A DNA stretch of 64,000 nt from Mycolicibacter sinensis. Its GTDB lineage: Bacteria; Actinomycetota; Actinomycetes; Mycobacteriales; Mycobacteriaceae. Both the position numbers and the translations under genes were made by a program. A model generated the notes under the pieces. It was not told the origin of the DNA. It ran no database searches and saw only the letters and a program-made list of their open reading frames with translations. This document shows, piece after piece, positions 16,268 through 24,180 of the stretch. Each line of letters begins with the position of its first letter. Position 1 is the first letter of the stretch. The stretch is taken from assembly GCF_001667945.1 (NCBI RefSeq), contig NZ_LZJK01000034.1, forward strand, positions 1-64,000, in the 5' to 3' direction.

Positions 16268-16776
16268 ATGAGCAACGGCTCGCCGAACTGGAACGCCGGC
16301 TGCAACGGATCGAGGACGAACGCGCGATCGAACGGTTGATCGCCAGCTACGGCCCATTGGTGGATGCCGGCGACTCCGAAGCTGCCGCCGCACTCTGGTG
16401 TGACGACGGGGTGTATGACGTCGAGGACTGGCTCATGCAGGGCCGCAACGACATCGAGGCGATGGTGCGCTCGTCGGGGCATCAGGATCTGATCAACCGC
16501 GGCTGCGTACACTTCCTCGGCCCCGCCGTGGTCACCGTCCACGGCGACGACGCGGTCGCGGTCTGCGCGTCGACCCTGCTGGTGAAGCGGGAAACCGGAT
16601 ACCAGGTGGCGCGCGGGGGCGCCAACTACTTCCACCTGCGGCGGGAAACCGAAACCGGGCAGTGGCAGATCGTCAAGCGGGTCACCCGACGCCTCGACGG
16701 CACCGCGGATGGCCGTGCCCTCTTGGTGGACGGAGTTATGGGACGGATTCGAGAAACTCCCGCACCAGGCGAGTGA
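16264..16776 (+). CDS. SnoaL/NTF2-like protein
   Basis: A 170-residue cone-shaped alpha+beta barrel protein of the SnoaL_4 kind: a leading helix (LAELERRLQRIEDERAIERLIASYG), DAGDSEAAAALWCDDGVYDV, GRNDIEAMV, then beta strands ending with RRETETGQWQIVKRVTRR. The family includes isomerases, dehydratases and aromatic-ring dioxygenase-like subunits; key residues cannot be assigned. Coupled by a 4-base overlap to the LLM gene, so the pair probably act on one substrate. Its last 41 bases overlap the end of the convergent alpha/beta hydrolase gene. Confidence 0.8.
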   Translation: MNEQRLAELERRLQRIEDERAIERLIASYGPLVDAGDSEAAAALWCDDGVYDVEDWLMQGRNDIEAMVRSSGHQDLINRGCVHFLGPAVVTVHGDDAVAVCASTLLVKRETGYQVARGGANYFHLRRETETGQWQIVKRVTRRLDGTADGRALLVDGVMGRIRETPAPGE

Positions 16777-17608
16777 ACTCGTCGGGCCGGTCGTAGGTGA
16801 CGATGTGCCCGGCGCCGGCGATGGTGACGAGGCGCGAATTCGGTGCAGCGGCATGGGCCGTCGCCAGTTCCGCTATCCCGACCAGTGGATCCTCGGCGCC
16901 GCGGACCCACAGGGTCGGCACCGACAGCCGCGGCAGCTCGGGCAGCAGGTTCAGCCGCATCGCGGTCGGGCCGTAGGCCGCGATCTGCCAGTCATCCAGT
17001 GCCTTCTCGCCGTACCGGTGCTTGGCACGGGCCTCGCGCACCGCGGCGGCGATGATCGCGTCGAAATCCGGAGTATGCTCTCCGGCAACCAGATTGGCGA
17101 TCATGGACCGGCGGATGGCGGAGGGGGAGCGGGCCAGGTACCAGGTGGCGGCGCGCAGCAGCCCGGGTGTGCGCATGGCCAGCCAGGTCAGGAACTGCGC
17201 CGGGCGCTTGGCGCCGAGCCCGCCGGGGCCGACCGCCACCACAGCGCTCACCCGCTCCGGGTGCTCCAGGGCGAAGCCGGTGGCGATACCGGCCCCCAGC
17301 GACAGCCCGACGAGCGCCGCCTGCGGCAGCTCGAGCGTATCGAGCAGGTCGGCGAGAAAGCGGCGGAAGAAGGCGTCATCGAGCACACCGTGCCATGGCC
17401 GGCTGGCCCCATGGCGGGGCAGATCGATCAGGTGAACCCGGTAATCGGCTGCCAGCGCCGGCGCGACGCGGCGCCACACCCCCTGCGCGGTGTCGAGCAT
17501 CGCCCCATGCAGCAGAAGCACCGGCAGTCCGGATTCACCGCCGCGGTAGCACCGCACCGGCCCACCGCAGACGGTGAGGTCGGCATGGTTGTCGAACGGG
17601 TCGCTCAC
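16736..17608 (-). CDS. alpha/beta-hydrolase
   Basis: A 290-residue alpha/beta-hydrolase. After a short N-terminus come LLLHGAMLDTAQG (oxyanion region), LIDLPRHGASRP, the nucleophile elbow GLSLGAG with Ser about residue 116, LWVRGAEDPLVG with the acid, and GAGHIVTYDRPDEF with the catalytic His. GTG 17608 overlaps the stop of the upstream SRPBCC gene by 4 bases (GTGA), which fixes the start; the frame runs on to 17839 as a shadow. It may cleave an ester, C-C or lactone bond; substrate unknown. The 3' end is antisense to the last 41 bases of the NTF2-like gene. Confidence 0.88.
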   Translation of the reverse strand: MSDPFDNHADLTVCGGPVRCYRGGESGLPVLLLHGAMLDTAQGVWRRVAPALAADYRVHLIDLPRHGASRPWHGVLDDAFFRRFLADLLDTLELPQAALVGLSLGAGIATGFALEHPERVSAVVAVGPGGLGAKRPAQFLTWLAMRTPGLLRAATWYLARSPSAIRRSMIANLVAGEHTPDFDAIIAAAVREARAKHRYGEKALDDWQIAAYGPTAMRLNLLPELPRLSVPTLWVRGAEDPLVGIAELATAHAAAPNSRLVTIAGAGHIVTYDRPDEFTRLVREFLESVP

Positions 17609-18099
17609 GGCCGGCCCCGTAGACTCACGGCCCGGCGCAGCATCCGGACATACACCGGCCATGAGCTGCGGGGCCCGCGACAGCCCAGGTTTACAGCGGC
17701 CTTGTCCAAGGCGTCCTCGACGAGCGCGTCGTGCAGCCAGCGCCAGATCACCGGCCAGCTCACCCGGGTCGAGCCCACGGTGTCCGCGACGAGGCGGTGG
17801 CGCAGTTCGTAGCCGCCGGACACCGGTCGAACCTCCCACTCGTGATAGCCGTCAAGCCCGGCGGGTTTGGTGAAGGCGAACCGGATCCGCCGAGCGGGCT
17901 CGTATTCGGTGACGCCGTAACGGATCGGTCCGTGCCCGCCCGTCGCACCGACACCCAACGGCCGGTCCAACCGCAGCGCCGGCCAGTTCTCCCGTGGCCA
18001 TAGGCGGTCGTCGTCACCGGCGAGGCTGTCTATCAACGTGCCCACCTGCTCGAGGCTATCGGCGGCGAACACCCGGCTGTGCACATTGTCGATTCGCAT
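17605..18099 (-). CDS. SRPBCC-family protein
   Basis: A 164-residue helix-grip protein: starts MRIDNVHSRVFAADSLEQVG, then WPRENWPAL, GPIRYGVTEYEPARRIRFAF, YHEWEVRPVSGGYELRHRLVADT and a long C-terminal helix. This is the polyketide cyclase/START-like fold that binds hydrophobic ligands. ATG 18099 has GGAGGG 4 bases upstream. It is translationally coupled to the alpha/beta hydrolase and divergent from a TetR gene with a 16-bp palindrome between them, so both genes are probably controlled by that TetR. Confidence 0.78.
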   Translation of the reverse strand: MRIDNVHSRVFAADSLEQVGTLIDSLAGDDDRLWPRENWPALRLDRPLGVGATGGHGPIRYGVTEYEPARRIRFAFTKPAGLDGYHEWEVRPVSGGYELRHRLVADTVGSTRVSWPVIWRWLHDALVEDALDKAAVNLGCRGPRSSWPVYVRMLRRAVSLRGRP

Positions 18100-18135
18100 C
18101 CCACCCTCCAATCTAGAGACTCGTCGCTAATTGAT

Positions 18136-18151
18136 TAGAGAGTACTCTCTA
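18136..18151. promoter_or_regulatory. TetR operator (perfect 16-bp palindrome) covering a -10 box
   Basis: TAGAGAGTACTCTCTA is a perfect inverted repeat ending 4 bases before the tetR ATG at 18156. TACTCT inside it (18143-18148), followed by 7 bases, forms the -10 box of a leaderless tetR transcript. A related half (TAGAGACT) lies at 18113-18120, nearer the divergent SRPBCC gene. Confidence 0.75.
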
Positions 18152-18155
18152 CTTC

Positions 18156-18797
18156 ATGCCGATGCCAGGGAAGTTCACCGCCGACGATTTCGTCGACGCG
18201 GCCATCCGGCTGATCCTGGAGGGCGGGCCGGGCGCCGCCACCGCCAGTGCGGTCGCCCAGGTGGTCGGAGCGCCCAGCGGCTCGGTGTACCACCGGTTTC
18301 CGACGCGCCGCGATCTGCTCGCCGCGGCCTGGCTGACACCCGTGCGCCGCTTCCAAGAGGACTTCCTGCCGTTGCTCGCGGCCGACGGCGACCCGGTCGC
18401 GATCGGCATTGCGGCCGCGAGCCACGTGCTGCGCTGGAGCGCCGACCACCACGAAGCAGCCGCCCTGCTGGCCCGCTACAGCCGCTCCGATTTCGTCAGC
18501 GCCGACTGCTCGGCCGCCGTGCTGACCGAGGCCGATGCCTTGGACCGGCGCGCCGCCGAAGCGCTGGACCGCTTCCTGGCCCGGTTCCCGGCCGCCGACC
18601 GCGACCGGGTGCTTTTGGCCGTCATCGACGCGCCCCTGGCCCTGGTGCGCCGCAGCTTCGCGGCCGGCGGCCCCGATGACGACGCTGTGGAATTGGCTGC
18701 CGACGTGGCCCGCAGATTGTTGGCTAGCGGAAGCGCACGTGCAACGTCGCCAGGCCGAAGATCTTCTTCTCAGCGGACTTCGCGCCGACCAGGATGA
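18156..18797 (+). CDS. TetR-family regulator
   Basis: A 213-residue regulator. The DNA-binding part covers residues 8-55: DDFVDAAIRLILEGG, then ATASAVAQVVGAPSGSVYHRFPTRRDLL. The ligand-binding helices contain SADHHEAAALLARYSRSDF, usual for TetR proteins controlling lipid-type enzymes. The ATG is probably the 5' end of the mRNA. The last 74 bases overlap the end of the convergent HadAB-like gene, which gives the tail SGRRSSSQRTSRRPG-like composition not typical of the family; the natural domain ends about residue 190. Confidence 0.85.
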   Translation: MPMPGKFTADDFVDAAIRLILEGGPGAATASAVAQVVGAPSGSVYHRFPTRRDLLAAAWLTPVRRFQEDFLPLLAADGDPVAIGIAAASHVLRWSADHHEAAALLARYSRSDFVSADCSAAVLTEADALDRRAAEALDRFLARFPAADRDRVLLAVIDAPLALVRRSFAAGGPDDDAVELAADVARRLLASGSARATSPGRRSSSQRTSRRPG

Positions 18798-19752
18798 CAC
18801 CGCTGCGGGTCTCCGGATCCAGCGACTTGATCTTGCCGCTGAACTCGATGTCGGCGCCCTCTTTGGCCGACACGACGGCCGGCGCCGACAGCCGCACCGC
18901 ATAGCGGGTGACTGCCCCCGGGTCACCGGTCCAGGCGGAGGCGAAGCCGGCGCCCAAGCCCATGGTGAGCATGCCGTGGGCGATTACGTCGGGCAGCCCG
19001 GCCAGCTTGGCGATCTCCTCATCCCAGTGGATCGGGTTGGCGTCACCGGCCACGCCGGCGTAGTTCACCAGATCCCCGCGGGACAGCCGGGTGTGGCGTA
19101 CCGGAAGCACGTCGCCCACCTTCACCTCGTCGAAGGACGGGGTCGCAGGGGTCCGGGTCAGACCGCCCTGGGAGACCCGGATCTCGCCCTCGGGACGCAC
19201 CGTCTTCACATAGGCGGCGTCGGATTCGCCGATGTTCATGATGTTGACGTCGTGCATCATCGCGTTGTGCACGGCCGTCTTGATGGCCGGATCGATGTCC
19301 TCGGCGGTCACCCCGACAACGGTGGTGTGCAGGGTGTGCACCCGCTCGCCGGCGGCGTCGGTGAAGGTGTTGGTCACGGTGATCAGGTCGCGGCCGGCGA
19401 TCCGGCGCACCGACGTCAGCTCGACATCGATCTTGAGTTCGTCGCCGGCGACGATCGGCCGATGCTGCTCGAAGACCTCCTCGGTCTGCATGTAGGTGTC
19501 GTAGCCAACGACCACCGACTCGAACATCTCGCGGTTGCAGCTCATGCCCGGGGTCGAGGTGAACGTCAACGGCGTCACCACGTCGGAATAGCCCAACTCA
19601 GCAGCGGCGGCGACGTCCCAGTGCGAGGGGTGGTAGTCCTGTACCGCGCGGGCGTACTCGCGTACCTTCTCCCGGCCGACCAGGTAGGTGCCGTCCATCT
19701 GGTAGTAGTGGCCGACCCGTGCTTCCATCGCCGATGTCTCTGCTGCAGTCAT
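18724..19752 (-). CDS. fused HadA/HadB-type (3R)-hydroxyacyl dehydratase (double hot-dog)
   Basis: A 342-residue protein whose halves match the two subunits of the mycolic-acid dehydratase HadAB. Residues 10-165 resemble HadA (GHYYQMDGTYLVGREKVREY, HWDVAAAAELGYSDVVTPLTF, VEQHRPIVAGDEL-like). Residues 205-342 resemble HadB: VGDVLPVRHTRLSRGDLVNY, AGDANPIHWDEE with the hydratase Asp/His, AHGMLTMGLGAGF and KSLDPETRSGVI. In M. tuberculosis HadA and HadB are separate proteins that act in FAS-II; this is a natural single-chain version and may serve FAS-II-like elongation or beta-oxidation of branched lipids. ATG 19752 has a weak ribosome site; ATG 19728 is possible. It is downstream of cydC by 52 bp on the same strand. 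Confidence 0.87.
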   Translation of the reverse strand: MTAAETSAMEARVGHYYQMDGTYLVGREKVREYARAVQDYHPSHWDVAAAAELGYSDVVTPLTFTSTPGMSCNREMFESVVVGYDTYMQTEEVFEQHRPIVAGDELKIDVELTSVRRIAGRDLITVTNTFTDAAGERVHTLHTTVVGVTAEDIDPAIKTAVHNAMMHDVNIMNIGESDAAYVKTVRPEGEIRVSQGGLTRTPATPSFDEVKVGDVLPVRHTRLSRGDLVNYAGVAGDANPIHWDEEIAKLAGLPDVIAHGMLTMGLGAGFASAWTGDPGAVTRYAVRLSAPAVVSAKEGADIEFSGKIKSLDPETRSGVILVGAKSAEKKIFGLATLHVRFR

Positions 19753-19804
19753 GAATGGACTCAACCGTTCTGTCGGCTTGTTTGCTGAGGCTGACCAGAG
19801 CACC

Positions 19805-21451
19805 CTAGCGCGCCACCGCAGCACCAGCGATGTCGAGGCGCCGACACCGAGCCCCGCCGGGCAGGTGATGAGTCGCCACCACCACGGTGCGCTCCGCGCC
19901 GAACAGGCCCGGGGACTGCAGCACGGCGCGCAGCAGGTCGTCCGCGTCGGCGGCGTCGAGATGCTCGGTCGGTTCGTCGAGCAACACGATCCGGGCGGGG
20001 GACAGCATGGCCCGGGCCAGCAACAACCGCCGGCGCTGACCCGCCGACAGGTCGTGGGCCCCGCCGGGCAAGACGGTGGCCAAACCGTCCGGCAGCCCCG
20101 CCAGCCACCTGCCGAGGCCGACCCGGTCGAGCGCGGCGACCAGTTCGTCGTCGTGGCAGTCGCCACGCACCACCAGAAGATTGTCCCGGACGGTGGTGGC
20201 GAACAGATGCGCGTCCTCGGCGAAGAAGCCGACAGCCGCCCGTAACCGGTCCTCGGGGAGTTCCTGCAGCGCGGTACCGTCCAGGTCCACTTGCCCGCCC
20301 CGCGGTGCCAGCAGGCCGGCCACGGTCATCAGCAGGGTGGTCTTGCCGGCCCCGCTCGGCCCGGTGATCGCCAATCGGTCACCGGGGGCCAGATCCAGCC
20401 GCACCCGCACCGCGTGGTCCTCGCGGTGCCCGCAGCGCACATCGGCGCGCAGCCGGCGGCCGGCGACCGGGTGGGGGTGCGCCGCAACGGGCGCCTGCTC
20501 CGGCGGTGCCACCTCGATCAGTCGCCGCGCCGCGATCCGCGAACGAGTCAGCTGGATCGCGGCGGCCGGTAAGGCGGTGGTGGCCTCAAACGCCGACAGC
20601 GGCAACAACATCAGGATCGCCACCGTGGTGGGTGCCACGGTGCCCGCGAGCCCGATCCCGGCCACCAGGGCCCCCAGCACGCTGACCCCGATGGCGGCGG
20701 TGGGCATCGCGGCCGCGACCGCGGCCGGACGGGCGGCGGCGTCCACGGCCGCAGCCCAGGAGCGCTGCCGGCGCTGCGATTCGGCGATGACGGCGGGCAG
20801 GCGCCCGGCGATGCGCAGCTCGGGCGCGTGGCCAAGCGCCAACATCGACGCGACGTCACGCTCGGCAAGGTGCTGGCGGGCCACGTCTTCTTGTGCGGCG
20901 GCGGCCCGCGCCGACAACCACGGCGCCACCACCCCGGCGATCAGCAGGCACCCGGCCAGCACGGCGGCGGCTGCCGGCGAGATCACCGCGATCGCCACGG
21001 TGGCGACCACGCTCAACACGGCCGCGACGCCGATCGGCAGCAGGGCGCGCACCAGAACATCGGCCACCGCATCGACGTCGGCGCCCACCCGCGCGACCAG
21101 CTCGCCGCTGTGCCACCGGGCCGCGGCCTCCACCGGCCCGCGGGCCAGGCGCCGATAGATCTGTGCGCGGGCCGTTCCTGCCGCACGCAGGGCAGCGTCG
21201 TGGCCGGCCAGCCGCTCGCAGTAGTGCAGGACCCCCCGGGAGATCGCCAGCGCCCGCACCGCCACCACGGCGACCGTCAGATCCAGCACCGGCGGCATCT
21301 GCCACGCGCGGGTGATCAGCCAGGCCGACACCCCGGCCAACGCCAGGGCGCTGCACAGCGACAGCACGCCGAGCGCACCGGCCAGCACCAGCCGGGGCAG
21401 CCGCGGCCGCAGCAGCCCGAAGGCGGTGCAGAGCGGATCAGAGCGGCGCAT
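19805..21451 (-). CDS. cydC: CydC, heterodimeric ABC exporter subunit for cytochrome bd assembly
   Basis: A 548-residue fused permease-ATPase. The N-terminal membrane domain has a six-helix pattern (VLAGALGVLSLCSALALAG, GVAAVLSVVATVAIAVIS), followed from about residue 340 by the nucleotide-binding domain: Walker A GPSGAGKTT, signature LSAGQRRRLLLARA, Walker B IVLLDEPTEHLD and a switch histidine in VVVATHHLPGG. With CydD it exports reduced thiols (cysteine/glutathione in E. coli; the mycobacterial substrate is unproven), needed for mature bd oxidase. It starts 14 bases inside the end of cydD. Last gene of cydABDC. Confidence 0.92.
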   Translation of the reverse strand: MRRSDPLCTAFGLLRPRLPRLVLAGALGVLSLCSALALAGVSAWLITRAWQMPPVLDLTVAVVAVRALAISRGVLHYCERLAGHDAALRAAGTARAQIYRRLARGPVEAAARWHSGELVARVGADVDAVADVLVRALLPIGVAAVLSVVATVAIAVISPAAAAVLAGCLLIAGVVAPWLSARAAAAQEDVARQHLAERDVASMLALGHAPELRIAGRLPAVIAESQRRQRSWAAAVDAAARPAAVAAAMPTAAIGVSVLGALVAGIGLAGTVAPTTVAILMLLPLSAFEATTALPAAAIQLTRSRIAARRLIEVAPPEQAPVAAHPHPVAGRRLRADVRCGHREDHAVRVRLDLAPGDRLAITGPSGAGKTTLLMTVAGLLAPRGGQVDLDGTALQELPEDRLRAAVGFFAEDAHLFATTVRDNLLVVRGDCHDDELVAALDRVGLGRWLAGLPDGLATVLPGGAHDLSAGQRRRLLLARAMLSPARIVLLDEPTEHLDAADADDLLRAVLQSPGLFGAERTVVVATHHLPGGARCRRLDIAGAAVAR

Positions 21452-23111
21452 CGCCGACCCCTGCCTGACGGCGCACCGTGATGATCCGGTCGCCGATCGC
21501 CAGAACCGGTGCGCGGTGCCCGACGACCACGACCGTCGACCCGGTGCGGGCGCGCTGCACCAGGGCCGTCAGCACCCGCTGTTCGGTGGCGGCGTCCAGG
21601 TGGGCGGTCGGTTCGTCGAGCAACAGCACGGGCGCCGCCGACCCCAATGCTCGCGCCAGACCCAACCGCTGCCGCTGCCCCAACGACAACCCGACGCCGC
21701 CGCGGCCCAAGCCGGTGTGCAGGCCGTCGGGCAGTTGCGCCAGGACCGCATCGAATCCGGCTGCGGCGCAGGCGTCCTCGGCATCGACGAGTTCGCCGAA
21801 CAACGCCAGGTTATCGGCGACGCTGCCCGGGATCAGGGCGGGACGCTGCGGCAGCCAGGACAACTGGCGCCACCACGCCGGGGGGTCGAGGTCGGCGATG
21901 TCGACACCGGCCACCGTGATACGTCCCGCGGTGGGCGTGGCCAGTCCGGCGATCGCCGCCACTGTGGTGCTCTTGCCCGCGCCGTTGGCTCCGGTTAGCA
22001 CCGTGACACGGCCGGGCTGGATCTCCGCGGTCAGGTCGGCGGGCGCAACGCCGTCGCGGCCCGCCACGCTGAGCTGCTCAAGGCGGATCTGCGCGCCGCG
22101 TGCCGTCACGACCCGGCGCCCGGGCGTGCGCCGGTCCGGTTCGGTGATCAACGCGAATGCCTGCTCCGCGGCGGCCCGCCCGTCCTGGGCGGCGTGAAAC
22201 TCCACCCCGATGCGGCGCAGCGGCCAGTACACGTCGGGCACCAACAGCAATACCGTCAATCCGGCGGTCAGGCTCATCTCCCCGAACACCAGCCGCAGCC
22301 CGATGCTCACGGCCACCACCGCCACGCCGAGGGTGGCCAGCAGTTCCAGTACCAGCGCCGACAGGAAGGCGATGCGCAAGGTGGCCATCGCCGATCGGCG
22401 GTGAGCGGCGGACAGTTCGGCGATGCGGTGCTCCGGGCCGGCGGCGCGGCCGAGCGCCCGCAGGGTGGGGATGCCGGCGATCAGATCCAGCAGCCGGGCC
22501 TGCAGCGTCGTCATGGCCGCCAGGGCCGCCGCCGACCGGTCCGCGGTGGCCAGGCCGATCAGCACCATGAACGCCGGGATCAGCGGCAAGGTGATCGCCA
22601 CCAGCAGGGTGGCTTTGCGGTCGTAGCAGGCGATCACCACCACGGTGGCCGGGGTAAGGACCGCAGCCAGCACCAGCGCGGGCAGGTAGGCGGTGAAGTA
22701 GGGACGCAGACCGTCCAGGCCTCGGGTGACCACCGCTGCCGCCGCGTCGCGGTCGGCGGCGAGCCGGTTGGGGGAGCGCGCGGTGACCGCGGCGAGCACC
22801 TGCCCGCTCAGGTCGGCGATCACCGCGCTGGCCCCACGCTGGCCCAGCCGCGCCTGGGCCCACTGCGCCACGGTGCGCACCGTCCACACCCCCAGCAGCA
22901 CCGCCAGCAACGGCGCCCAGCGCCCGACGCTGCGGGTGGACGGATCCGTGATCACATGAGACACAATGTGCGCCAACAGGATCGCCGATCCGATCGCACA
23001 GACCGAAATCAGTGCACCCCAGCTCACCGTGGCGGCCAGGAAGCGGCGCACCTGCGTTGAGGCCCGCCACAGACGCGGGTCCAGCGGGGCCCGCGAACCC
23101 CGGGTAGTCAG
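21438..23111 (-). CDS. cydD: CydD, heterodimeric ABC exporter subunit for cytochrome bd assembly
   Basis: About 557 residues. Membrane domain from RFLAATVSWGALISVCAIG to about residue 320, then a full ATPase: Walker A GANGAGKST, Q-loop SWLPQRPALIPGSV, signature LSLGQRQRLGLARAL, Walker B VLLLDEPTAHLD, and switch His in VVVGHRAP. The start is uncertain. Family N-termini include the stretch PLDPRLWRAS, which lies upstream of the first in-frame GTG (23051). No ATG, GTG or TTG occurs between there and a TTG at 23180 deep inside cydB. A CTG at 23111 sits exactly where a coupled ATGA/GTGA start would (CTGA over the cydB stop), so I place the start there. Confidence 0.9.
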   Translation of the reverse strand: MTTRGSRAPLDPRLWRASTQVRRFLAATVSWGALISVCAIGSAILLAHIVSHVITDPSTRSVGRWAPLLAVLLGVWTVRTVAQWAQARLGQRGASAVIADLSGQVLAAVTARSPNRLAADRDAAAAVVTRGLDGLRPYFTAYLPALVLAAVLTPATVVVIACYDRKATLLVAITLPLIPAFMVLIGLATADRSAAALAAMTTLQARLLDLIAGIPTLRALGRAAGPEHRIAELSAAHRRSAMATLRIAFLSALVLELLATLGVAVVAVSIGLRLVFGEMSLTAGLTVLLLVPDVYWPLRRIGVEFHAAQDGRAAAEQAFALITEPDRRTPGRRVVTARGAQIRLEQLSVAGRDGVAPADLTAEIQPGRVTVLTGANGAGKSTTVAAIAGLATPTAGRITVAGVDIADLDPPAWWRQLSWLPQRPALIPGSVADNLALFGELVDAEDACAAAGFDAVLAQLPDGLHTGLGRGGVGLSLGQRQRLGLARALGSAAPVLLLDEPTAHLDAATEQRVLTALVQRARTGSTVVVVGHRAPVLAIGDRIITVRRQAGVGDAPL

Positions 23112-24160
23112 GACGGCTGCCTCGCCAACCCGATGGACGGCGGGATCTGTTCGGCCGAGATCCGTTGGCGGAACACCCAATACGTCCAGCCTTGATACAC
23201 CATGGCCAGCGGGGCGAAGATCACCGCCGCCCAGGTCATGATCTTCAGCGTGTAGGGAGTCGACGACGCGTTGTAGATCGTCAGGCTCCACTGCGGATCC
23301 AGGGTGGAGGGCACCAGCGCCGGGTACAGCGAGCCGAACAGCAGGATCACCACTGCAGCCACTACCAGCGCGGTGCAGGTGAACGCCCAGCCGTCCGACA
23401 CCCGGCGCCACACCAGCAGCACCGCCGCCAGCTGGGCGATGAGGGCGAACGCCAGCACCAGCGAGGTCCATCGGGTGCCGTGCGCCAGCTGGGTCCACAC
23501 CCCGAAGGCGGCGACCAGTGCGGTCACCGGCAGCGCCAACCAGACCGCGAAGCGGTGCGCATCGTCGCGGATGGCGCCGGCAGTCTTCAGCGCGGTGAAC
23601 ACCGCGCCGTAGAACAGGAACAACCCACCGGTGGCCAGCCCGCCCAGCAGCGTGTAGGCGTTGATCACGTCGCCGACCGTCAACCGGACGTGATGGTCGG
23701 CATCGACCGGCAGGCCCTGGACCAGGGCCGCGAACGCCACTCCCCACAGAATCGCGGGAAGCCAGGATCCGGCGGCGATCCCGCGATCCGCCCACGCCCG
23801 CCAACTCGGGTCGTCGATCTTGCCGCGCCACTCGATCGCCACGACGCGCACGATCATGCCGAGCAGGATCGCCAGCAGGGGCAGGTACAGCGTCGAGAAC
23901 ACGGTGGCATACCAGCCCGGGAAGGCGGCGAACATCGCTCCGCCGGCGGTGATCAACCAGACCTCGTTGCCATCCCAGACCGGGCCGATGGTGTTCAGTG
24001 CCGCACGGCGGTGCGCCTCGGGGTCACCGGATCTATGCGGTGGTCCGACCCGGCCGAATGGTGCCATCAGCATCCCCACCCCGAAGTCGAAGCCCTCCAG
24101 GATGAAGAAACCGAGGAACAGGAAAGCGACCAGCACAAACCACACCTGTTGCAGTCCCAC
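23108..24160 (-). CDS. cydB: cytochrome bd quinol oxidase subunit II (CydB)
   Basis: A 350-residue membrane protein with about eight hydrophobic helices, opening VGLQQVWFVLVAFLFLGFF and the signature ILEGFDFGVGML, then GPVWDGNEVWLITAGGAMFAAFP and YPALVPSTLDPQWSLT late. These are characteristic of CydB, the structural partner of CydA. GTG 24160 follows AAGGAGG at 8 bases, a strong start. It lies 20 bp after cydA and joins cydD with a 4-base overlap. Together they form a high-affinity, NO- and H2S-tolerant terminal oxidase that mycobacteria use in hypoxia or when the bcc-aa3 branch is inhibited. Confidence 0.95.
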   Translation of the reverse strand: MGLQQVWFVLVAFLFLGFFILEGFDFGVGMLMAPFGRVGPPHRSGDPEAHRRAALNTIGPVWDGNEVWLITAGGAMFAAFPGWYATVFSTLYLPLLAILLGMIVRVVAIEWRGKIDDPSWRAWADRGIAAGSWLPAILWGVAFAALVQGLPVDADHHVRLTVGDVINAYTLLGGLATGGLFLFYGAVFTALKTAGAIRDDAHRFAVWLALPVTALVAAFGVWTQLAHGTRWTSLVLAFALIAQLAAVLLVWRRVSDGWAFTCTALVVAAVVILLFGSLYPALVPSTLDPQWSLTIYNASSTPYTLKIMTWAAVIFAPLAMVYQGWTYWVFRQRISAEQIPPSIGLARQPS

Positions 24161-24180
24161 TCCGGTGACCTCCTTGCAAG

